NCBI GenBank assembly: GCA_020861055.1
Contig: JAJBTD010000057.1
Coordinates: 1 to 12,188 of the forward strand
Source: Clostridiales bacterium
GTDB taxonomy: Bacteria; Bacillota; Clostridia; Oscillospirales; Oscillospiraceae
Reading direction: 5' to 3'
Length of the DNA stretch: 12,188 nucleotides
Under the pieces are notes generated by a model. It was not told where the DNA came from. It worked only from the letters and a program-made list of their open reading frames with translations, and did not search any database. The position numbers and the translations under genes are program-made. How positions within the stretch are numbered: position 1 is the stretch's first letter; every line of letters starts with the position of its first letter. Shown here piece by piece: positions 6,826-12,188 of the stretch.

Positions 6826-8177
6826 ATATTGCGTGGAGTGAGATTTTCGACTTTGACGGTCTTGTGGAGATCGTCGTCATGCTGGTTACGGTCATGTCCA
6901 TCTTCGAGTGGAAATATAGCCGGAGACGAACCATACTGACGGCGGTAGGATGCGGGACAGCCTTTTTCCTGTGCAACACGGCGGTCATTGTGGGCAACGA
7001 GGTGTTAGACCTTGTGTCCGATACGGTTCGATTTAATCTATATGCGGTTCTGATTGTCTTCTTTGGATTTCTGTTCGCCGTGCGCTGTCTGAAAGGGTAC
7101 TGGCAGCAGCACCTGGTTACCATTCTGTTTTTCAAGGACTGCGTCCTCTTTGTCTCCTTCCTGTACAAGACGACAGAGGACTATTGGCCGGAGCTGCTGG
7201 GCGACAGCCCGTTCGCCTGGCTGGTGGACAAGGTGATCAGTATCGTCATGATCCTGCTGGCGGCCCTGCTGTGCAAGACCATGAGCCATCCCATCCACAC
7301 CCCTATCTCCGCCGGGTACTGGTGCATCTCCGCTCTGACGCCGCTGCTGCTCCTGCTTTTGTGGGAGCAGATAGATGGAGCAACTCCCAACGGTGCAAAC
7401 GGAGACCTTGCCATGAATGCGGCGGTCAACGCCATGCTGCTGGCGGTCAGCTTCTTCGCCTACGCCCTGTTCATTCGCCTGGCACGGGAGATGGAGAAGC
7501 AGATGGAGCTCCAGCTGACCAACCAGAGCCTGGCCTTCCAAATCCGGCAGGTGGACGACGCCCAGGCGCAGCTGGAGCAGACCCGGACGGCCCGACATGA
7601 GATGAAAAACACCTATTTCTATCTGGAATCTCTGCTAGAGCAGGGGAAATACGACGAGATGCGCCAGGTGCTGGAGCGGGACATCTGGCCCCAGTTTGAG
7701 CGCCAGGAGCTGGTGACCACCGGCAATCAGCTTGTGGATATGATTCTCTCCCAAAAGGTGGCGGACGCCCGGCGGCGTGACATCCCCGTGGTGCTGGACG
7801 TCCAGCTGCCCAGAGAGCTGAAGGTGCAGCAGCAGATGCTGTGCAGCCTGCTGTCCAATCTGCTGGACAACGCCATCGAGGCCTCCTGCCAGGTGGAGTC
7901 GCCGGACATCTTCTGTTCCATGCGGGAGCAGAAGGGGTATCTTCGGGTGGAGGTGCGCAATCGGATCGACTGCTCTGTACTCAGCCAGAACCCCACCCTC
8001 CGCACCACCAAGCAGGACCGGGAAAACCACGGCATCGGGATGCGGATGATCCGTCAGGTGGTGGACCGGAGCGACGGCATCCTGGACATTCGGGAGCGGG
8101 ATGACTATTTCGTGGTCCAGGCGCTCCTTCCCGAGCGGGAGGAGACAGAGCCGGTCGGGATGCGGCAGTCCGCATGA
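6822..8177 (+). CDS. Multi-pass GHKL sensor histidine kinase (AgrC type)
   Basis: The membrane sensor partnered with the LytTR regulator, whose stop it overlaps by four bases. 451 residues. About seven hydrophobic segments fill residues 13-218 (approximately 13-30, 38-58, 71-89, 96-115, 133-152, 165-181, 197-218), with no large extracellular sensor domain, as in AgrC-like kinases. A glutamine-rich helix (222-257), likely coiled coil, leads to the phospho-acceptor H259 in ARHEMKN. The ATP-binding domain has the N box LLSNLLDNAIEAS (343-355) and G box NHGIGMRMI (402-410). AgrC relatives sense peptides, but no AgrD precursor or AgrB processing enzyme is visible here, so the ligand is unknown. 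A terminator follows 33 bp after the stop. Confidence is high for family and pairing, low for signal. Confidence 0.93.
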   Translation: MNIAWSEIFDFDGLVEIVVMLVTVMSIFEWKYSRRRTILTAVGCGTAFFLCNTAVIVGNEVLDLVSDTVRFNLYAVLIVFFGFLFAVRCLKGYWQQHLVTILFFKDCVLFVSFLYKTTEDYWPELLGDSPFAWLVDKVISIVMILLAALLCKTMSHPIHTPISAGYWCISALTPLLLLLLWEQIDGATPNGANGDLAMNAAVNAMLLAVSFFAYALFIRLAREMEKQMELQLTNQSLAFQIRQVDDAQAQLEQTRTARHEMKNTYFYLESLLEQGKYDEMRQVLERDIWPQFERQELVTTGNQLVDMILSQKVADARRRDIPVVLDVQLPRELKVQQQMLCSLLSNLLDNAIEASCQVESPDIFCSMREQKGYLRVEVRNRIDCSVLSQNPTLRTTKQDRENHGIGMRMIRQVVDRSDGILDIRERDDYFVVQALLPEREETEPVGMRQSA

Positions 8178-8210
8178 CAGACATTTCACACAGAATATCA
8201 CAGCAAAGAG

Positions 8211-8243
8211 CCTCCGCAGTTGTGCAGACTGCGGAGGTCTTTT
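8211..8243 (+). terminator. Intrinsic terminator of the two-component operon
   Basis: CCTCCGCAGT (8211-8220) and ACTGCGGAGG (8228-8237) form a perfect ten-base-pair stem with a seven-base loop, followed by TCTTTT. It separates the kinase from the GH3 transcription unit, so GH3 needs its own promoter. Confidence 0.88.
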
Positions 8244-8246
8244 GCT

Positions 8247-8275
8247 ACCGTTCACGCCATATTTTGACCGTTCGT
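8247..8275 (+). promoter_or_regulatory. LytTR-type direct repeat upstream of the GH3 gene
   Basis: ACCGTTCAC (8247-8255) and ACCGTTCGT (8267-8275) share seven identical leading bases and start 20 bp apart, about two helical turns. The published LytTR half-site is roughly [TA][AC][CA]GTTN[AG][TG], in direct repeats separated by about 12 bp. The right copy fits fully and the left misses only the last base. A third partial copy, TCCGTTTTT, lies at 8276-8284. The pair is centred near -58 and ends eight bases before the -35, the activator position seen at AgrA- and PlnC-type promoters. Confidence 0.65.
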
Positions 8276-8283
8276 TCCGTTTT

Positions 8284-8312
8284 TTATCCAAATGATTTCC
8301 CGGTGATAGAAT
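8284..8312 (+). promoter_or_regulatory. Extended -10 promoter of the GH3 gene
   Basis: TGATAGAAT (8304-8312) is an extended -10 (TGN plus TAGAAT, five of six). At 17-bp spacing the -35 is poor (TTATCC). A weak -35 next to an activator repeat suits a regulated promoter. The predicted start near 8319 gives a leader of about 84 nt. Confidence 0.5.
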
Positions 8313-8321
8313 GGCATCAGC

Positions 8322-8366
8322 GACAGTGCCGGAGGAGGAGCCCGCCTCTCCGCCCGACGGCTTGTC
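8322..8366 (+). promoter_or_regulatory. Structured GH3 leader
   Basis: Nested pairing: GACA (8322-8325) with TGTC (8363-8366), GCCG (8328-8331) with CGGC (8358-8361), and inside these GGAGGAGG (8331-8338) with CCTCTCC (8345-8351). An early Shine-Dalgarno-like purine run is thereby folded away, while the true ribosome site AAGGAGGT (8390-8397) stays outside. The role is unknown; stability or translation control are possible. Confidence 0.35.
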
Positions 8367-8402
8367 AGGGAAGTACAGCTTCACGATTCAAGGAGGTACA
8401 GA

Positions 8403-11400
8403 ATGAACAACAAGAAGAAGAAAAACCGTTGGCTGCTCCCGTTGATCCTTGCCGTGATCTTCGTGGTGGCCGTGGCCATCATCGGCGCGAACATCTATAA
8501 TCTGATGTTCGGCGGCTCTGTCACCGTCTCCATGGAGGACGTATACAGCAACATCGCCGCTTGCGCACCTCAGCTCGTCCTCATCGCCGTGGCGGTGGTG
8601 GCGGTCATCGTCATCAGCATCGTGGTACGCAAGCAGAACGAGGCCAAGCGCTCCTTCATCCGCTGGGAGTCCTTCCTGGCTATGGTGCTGGTCGTCGCCA
8701 TTGCCGTCAACTGGATCTGCCTGGGCACGGAGTACTCTCTGCTCAGCCAGGTGCTGGCGGATGAGATGGCCCTCAGCGAGGAGACTCAGGCGGAGTCCCT
8801 GGAGCTGGCGGAGACCATCGCCGATGAAGGCATCGTCCTGCTGAAAAACGACGACGACGCCCTGCCCATCAGCACGGACACCAAGCTGAACGTCTTTGGC
8901 TGGGGCAGCACCCAGCCTGTCTATGGCGGCAGCGGCTCCGGTGACGTGGACGAGTCCACCGCCACCTCTCTACTCCAGGGCCTGAAGGACGCAGGCTACA
9001 CCCTGAACGACGACCTGAGCCAGTTCTATGTGGACTATCGCTCTGACCGCCCTGAGGTCGGCATGATGAGCGAGGATTGGACCATCGTACAGCCCACCAT
9101 GGAGGAGTACGACGAGGCCGGCATCTTTGAGCAGGCCGTGGAGTTCTCCGATACGGCGATCATCGTCCTGACTCGCTCCGGCGGCGAGGGCATGGACCTG
9201 CCCGACACCTATTCCTCCGACTGCACCTACAACACCACCCAGCAGGGCGGAGACGTGGTGTACTCCACCCAGGAGGACGACATCGACTCCAGCAAGAGCT
9301 ATCTGGAGCTGAGCAACCGGGAGATCGAGCTGGTGGAGCGGGTCACCAGTGAGTTCAGCAACGTTATCGTCATCATCAACTCCTCCAACGTTATGGAGAT
9401 GGGCTGGGTAGACGAGTATGACAACATCAACGCTGTCCTTTGGGTAGCCGGTGCTGGCGTCAACGGCTTTGAAGCCCTGGGCGAGATCCTCTCCGGCGAG
9501 GTCAACCCCTCCGGCAAAACCGTGGACACCTGGGTCTATGACCTGAAGAACACCCCCACCTCCAATAACTTCGGAGAATATGCCTACACCAACTCTGACG
9601 AGATCAACGGCGACACCGGCGAGGTGAAGTTCGTCAACTACGTGGAGAGCATCTATGTGGGCTACAAGTTCTATGAGACGGCCGCCGTGGAGAGGCTGAT
9701 CGATTACGACTCCACCGTTCAGTATCCCTTCGGCTACGGCCTGAGCTACACCACCTTTGAGCAGGAGATCTCCAGCTTCTCCGTCAGCGGCACCACCGTC
9801 ACCATGGAGGTGACCGTCACCAACACCGGCTCTGTGGCGGGCAAGGACGTGGTGGAGGTCTACTTTGATCCTCCCTACACCAACGGCGGCATCGAGAAGG
9901 CCAGCGCTAACCTGCTCACCTTCGCCAAGACCAGCGAGCTGGCAGCCGGGGCCTCCGAGACCGTGACTATCACCTTCGAGCTGGAAGATATGGCCTCCTA
10001 TGACGACACCGGCATCAAGGCCGAGGGCGGTGCTTACGTCCTGGAGGCTGGTGATTACACCGTCTCCATCAACTCCGACTCCCACACCGTACTGGACTCC
10101 GAGACGGTCACCGTCGAGGATGACGTGATCTACAACGACGAGAACGACGGCGCCCGCTCCAGCGACGAGACCGCTGCCGTCAACCAGTTTGACCAGGCCC
10201 GGGGCGACGTCACCTATCTGAGCCGGGCGGACGGCTTCGCCAACTACGAGGAGGCCACTGCTGCTCCCACCAACTACGAGATGAGCGCAGAGCAGATCGC
10301 CGTCTACACCAGCAAGGCCACCAACGACATGTCTGAGTACGATGATCCCGACGCTGAGATGCCCACCACCGGGGCGGACAACGGTCTGACCCTGGCGGAC
10401 ATGGTGGGCCTCGATTACGACGATCCCCAGTGGGACGACCTGCTGGATCAGCTCACCGTGGACGAGATGGTGAACATGGTCACCGACGGCGGCTTTAAGA
10501 GCACCGCTATGGACTCCATCGACGCGCCTCAGTCTGTGGACTCCGACGGCCCCGCCAGCCTGACCAGCAACTACAATGACAACACCGGCACCGCCTACCC
10601 CTGCGCCACCATGATTGCCGCCACCTGGAATCAGGAGCTGGCCTATGCCCGCGGCACCCAGATGGGCATCGAGGCTGGTGAGCTGGGCATCACCGGCTGG
10701 TACGGCCCGGCTATGGACATCCACCGTAGCGCCTTCTCCGGCCGTAACTTTGAGTATTACTCCGAGGACGGCACCCTGTCCGGCATTATGGGCGGTCTGG
10801 AGGTCAAGGGCGCTACCGAGCAGGGCGTGATGGTCTACCTGAAGCACTTCGTCCTGAACGACCAGGAGACCAACCGCACCAACGGCATCTGCACCTGGAC
10901 CACCGAGCAGGCCCTCCGTGAGATCTATCTGAAGGCCTTCGAGTCCGCCTTCAAGGACGGCAACAGCACCGCCGTCATGACCTCCTTCAACAGTGTAGGC
11001 GCTGAGTGGGCCGGCAGCTGCGAGGCTCTGCTGACCGAGGTCCTCCGCAACGAGTGGGGCTTCCACGGAGCAGTTATCACCGACGCTATGGACCCCCTGG
11101 CAGACTTCTACATGGATCTGAACCTGGGCATCCGGGTGGGCCTGACCAAGGGCCTGTCCTTCTCCGCCGATCCCACTCTGCTGAGCAATACGGACGACGC
11201 CAACACGGTGATCGCCCTGCGCAACGCAGCTCACGAGAACCTGTACGCTCAGGTAAACTCCAACGCTCTGGAGCTCAACGACGACTCCACGGCGACATGG
11301 GTGATGATGTTCTATGTGGCCGACGCGGCCCTGGCCGTCATCCTGATCGCCGCCGCCATCGTGACCTACCGCAGCTACAAAAAGGAGCTGGCGGAGGCCG

Positions 11401-11405
11401 AATAA
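8403..11405 (+). CDS. Membrane-anchored GH3 glycosidase with reversed domain order
   Basis: A beta-glycosidase (glucosidase or xylosidase class) predicted to act outside the cell while held in the membrane. 1000 residues. Three hydrophobic segments at about 11-35, 55-75 and 90-108, with positive charges at 4-9 and 76-87, place the main body outside. The usual GH3 C-terminal sandwich domain comes first (about 130-395), starting IADEGIVLLKND and FGWGST, with E262 in SGGEGMD as candidate acid/base. The Fn3-like domain follows (about 440-575, from PFGYGLSYTTFE), then an acidic linker, then the TIM barrel (about 660-950): SDGPASL, GRNFEYYSEDG, KHFVLNDQETNR, and nucleophile D894 in GFHGAVITDAM. A last membrane segment (966-988) ends in RSYKKE. 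Reversed GH3 order is known in some rumen clostridial beta-glucosidases. AAGGAGGT five bases upstream fixes the start. Codon use is strongly biased, suggesting high expression. Substrate unknown. Confidence 0.92.
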   Translation: MNNKKKKNRWLLPLILAVIFVVAVAIIGANIYNLMFGGSVTVSMEDVYSNIAACAPQLVLIAVAVVAVIVISIVVRKQNEAKRSFIRWESFLAMVLVVAIAVNWICLGTEYSLLSQVLADEMALSEETQAESLELAETIADEGIVLLKNDDDALPISTDTKLNVFGWGSTQPVYGGSGSGDVDESTATSLLQGLKDAGYTLNDDLSQFYVDYRSDRPEVGMMSEDWTIVQPTMEEYDEAGIFEQAVEFSDTAIIVLTRSGGEGMDLPDTYSSDCTYNTTQQGGDVVYSTQEDDIDSSKSYLELSNREIELVERVTSEFSNVIVIINSSNVMEMGWVDEYDNINAVLWVAGAGVNGFEALGEILSGEVNPSGKTVDTWVYDLKNTPTSNNFGEYAYTNSDEINGDTGEVKFVNYVESIYVGYKFYETAAVERLIDYDSTVQYPFGYGLSYTTFEQEISSFSVSGTTVTMEVTVTNTGSVAGKDVVEVYFDPPYTNGGIEKASANLLTFAKTSELAAGASETVTITFELEDMASYDDTGIKAEGGAYVLEAGDYTVSINSDSHTVLDSETVTVEDDVIYNDENDGARSSDETAAVNQFDQARGDVTYLSRADGFANYEEATAAPTNYEMSAEQIAVYTSKATNDMSEYDDPDAEMPTTGADNGLTLADMVGLDYDDPQWDDLLDQLTVDEMVNMVTDGGFKSTAMDSIDAPQSVDSDGPASLTSNYNDNTGTAYPCATMIAATWNQELAYARGTQMGIEAGELGITGWYGPAMDIHRSAFSGRNFEYYSEDGTLSGIMGGLEVKGATEQGVMVYLKHFVLNDQETNRTNGICTWTTEQALREIYLKAFESAFKDGNSTAVMTSFNSVGAEWAGSCEALLTEVLRNEWGFHGAVITDAMDPLADFYMDLNLGIRVGLTKGLSFSADPTLLSNTDDANTVIALRNAAHENLYAQVNSNALELNDDSTATWVMMFYVADAALAVILIAAAIVTYRSYKKELAEAE

Positions 11406-11412
11406 CAAGAGC

Positions 11413-11429
11413 AGAGGATCTTCCTCTTT
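11413..11429 (+). terminator. Short hairpin just after the GH3 gene
   Basis: AGAGGA (11413-11418), a three-base loop, TCCTCT (11422-11427) and then TT, beginning eight bases after the stop. The stem is only six base pairs, so it is a minor candidate beside the strong hairpin downstream. Confidence 0.35.
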
Positions 11430-11454
11430 GCCATAGCTTCCCAAAGCAAACCGC

Positions 11455-11482
11455 ATCCCCCGCCGGGTTCCCGGCGGGGGAT
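11455..11482. terminator. Strong GC hairpin after the GH3 gene
   Basis: ATCCCCCGCCGGG and CCCGGCGGGGGAT form a perfect 13-base-pair inverted repeat with only TT between the arms. The following bases (GTTGGCGTGTG) are not a good T run, so it is a terminator or mRNA 3'-end stabiliser rather than a textbook intrinsic terminator. Confidence 0.65.
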
Positions 11483-11594
11483 GTTGGCGTGTGTTCCCTG
11501 TTATCCTGACCCCTACGGTGCCGGGACACGGCCTTTCGGCCTCCCTGTGACGCTTCATTTCCCTGATTTTTGCGCAAATGGCAGCTCCGCATGA

Positions 11595-11623
11595 TTGCGT
11601 TTTGTGGGCGAATCGGCTATACT
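11595..11623 (+). promoter_or_regulatory. Promoter of the K+ channel gene
   Basis: TTGCGT (11595-11600), a 17-bp spacer and TATACT (11618-11623, five of six). The start near 11630 leaves a leader of about 36 nt before the channel ATG. Confidence 0.65.
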
Positions 11624-11665
11624 GGTTTTGTCAGGAAACCCTTCCCAGCCAAAGAGGAGAGAGAA

Positions 11666-12121
11666 ATGAAGCGCAGACGCAGTTTTCTCACCGCTGTCAT
11701 CCTGGTGGTGGTTCTGATCTATAGTTCCCTTCTGCTCCTGCTGATGTGGGTGGAGCGCCCGGAGCCAACGTCGTCCATCAACACCTTTATCGACGCCCTG
11801 TGGTATTCCGTGGCCACCCTGACCACAGTGGGGTACGGAGATATCACGCCGGTCACGCCCCTGGGTCGGGCCATCGGCACTGTGTTCGTGCTGCTCTCCA
11901 CCGGTATCCTGGTCACACTGGTCAGCGCGCTCATCTCCTTCCTGGCCAGCGAAGGGTTCCCACTGCTGCGGCTGTCCTTCCAGAAACGGAAAAACTGGTA
12001 CTATTTTGCGGATACCGGTATCGAGTCCGCCACGCTGGCCCGGCAAATTTTGCAGAGCGACGATCAGGCGGTCATCATCTACGGCCAGAGCCGAAACAGA
12101 ATGGAGGCGCCGCCCCCTTAA
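11666..12121 (+). CDS. Two-transmembrane K+ channel, truncated in its cytoplasmic domain
   Basis: A membrane pore protein for potassium. 151 residues. TM1 is about 8-28, the pore helix 40-52, and the selectivity filter TVGYGD is at 54-59; TM2 is about 68-93. Residues 108-145 (NWYYFADTGIESATLARQIL and on) resemble the start of an RCK/TrkA-N-like cytoplasmic domain of larger bacterial channels, which normally continues for well over 100 residues. Here it ends after MEAPPP, just where a C run meets AT-richer DNA, and no other frame continues it. It is therefore probably a 3'-truncated gene; the pore part is intact, so a short functional channel is still possible. GAGGAGAG four bases before the ATG supports this start. 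An in-frame ATG at 11570 lies upstream of the promoter and lacks a site. Nothing links it functionally to the GH3 gene. Confidence 0.85.
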   Translation: MKRRRSFLTAVILVVVLIYSSLLLLLMWVERPEPTSSINTFIDALWYSVATLTTVGYGDITPVTPLGRAIGTVFVLLSTGILVTLVSALISFLASEGFPLLRLSFQKRKNWYYFADTGIESATLARQILQSDDQAVIIYGQSRNRMEAPPP

Positions 12122-12188
12122 TTCTTCTTAATGTGTAGGATCGTCAATCATACTTTACACTTAGGGAAAGAAGAAAGGACAACTTTCG
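12122..12188. other. AT-richer tail after the broken channel gene
   Basis: 67 bp with clearly different base composition from the channel gene. It holds a small inverted repeat, GTGTA (12133-12137) and TACAC (12156-12160), and a purine run GAAGAAAGGA (12170-12179) that could be the ribosome site of a gene starting at or just past the window end. This is a suggestion only. Confidence 0.3.

Noticed and set aside
8264..8269. TTGACC as the -35 of the GH3 promoter
   Set aside because: No acceptable -10 lies 16-18 bp downstream, and these bases overlap the proposed LytTR repeat.
8970..11558. 862-codon antisense frame across the GH3 gene
   Set aside because: A mirror of strong GAC/AAC/ATC/CTG codon preference in GH3; composition is unnatural and no domain is seen.
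11570..11665. Longer start for the K+ channel
   Set aside because: It would begin upstream of the predicted promoter and without a ribosome site; the ATG at 11666 has GAGGAGAG and starts the channel-like positively charged N-terminus.
1..12188. CRISPR arrays, tRNA or rRNA genes, phage or insertion-sequence genes
   Set aside because: No regular repeat-spacer pattern, tRNA-like cloverleaf, transposase or integrase was seen on either strand.

Overview
The window looks like chromosome from a GC-rich Gram-positive gut Firmicute, most likely a Clostridia/Oscillospiraceae-type bacterium. Reasons: strong AGGAGG-type ribosome sites, a GH42/GH3 carbohydrate-use repertoire, a LytTR regulator with an AgrC-type kinase, and a butyryl-CoA-dehydrogenase-like enzyme. 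The taxonomic placement is inference; no rRNA or other marker gene is present.

Layout. (1) 1-3453: an AraC-family regulator (minus strand, 3' end cut by the window edge) diverges from a complete GH42 beta-galactosidase. The 216-bp gap holds a consensus promoter, a palindrome and a leader hairpin. (2) 3454-5800: after a convergent terminator region comes a LysR regulator diverging from a stand-alone acyl-CoA dehydrogenase, with back-to-back promoters and nested CGAAT inverted repeats between them. This block is visibly less GC-rich than its flanks. (3) 5801-6102: about 300 bp with no convincing gene, ending in a strong promoter. (4) 6103-8177: a two-gene operon (4-bp overlap) for a LytTR response regulator and a multi-pass GHKL histidine kinase, closed by an intrinsic terminator. 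(5) 8244-11405: a structured control region and a 1000-residue GH3 enzyme with reversed domain order and predicted membrane anchors at both ends. (6) 11406-12188: hairpin terminators, a K+ channel gene that stops early inside its cytoplasmic domain, and an AT-richer tail.

How the genes fit together. The most interesting link is between (4) and (5). Immediately after the kinase terminator, and just upstream of the GH3 promoter, two copies of ACCGTTC start 20 bp apart. They match the known direct-repeat site of LytTR regulators (AgrA/PlnC/ComE type). This suggests the two-component system directly activates the gene for a surface-tethered glycosidase. A second pattern is that four promoters with good -10 boxes, and a weaker fifth, share a TTGC-type -35 with 17-bp spacing rather than TTGA.

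All positions and motifs were read by eye. No database search, structure prediction or GC calculation was run.
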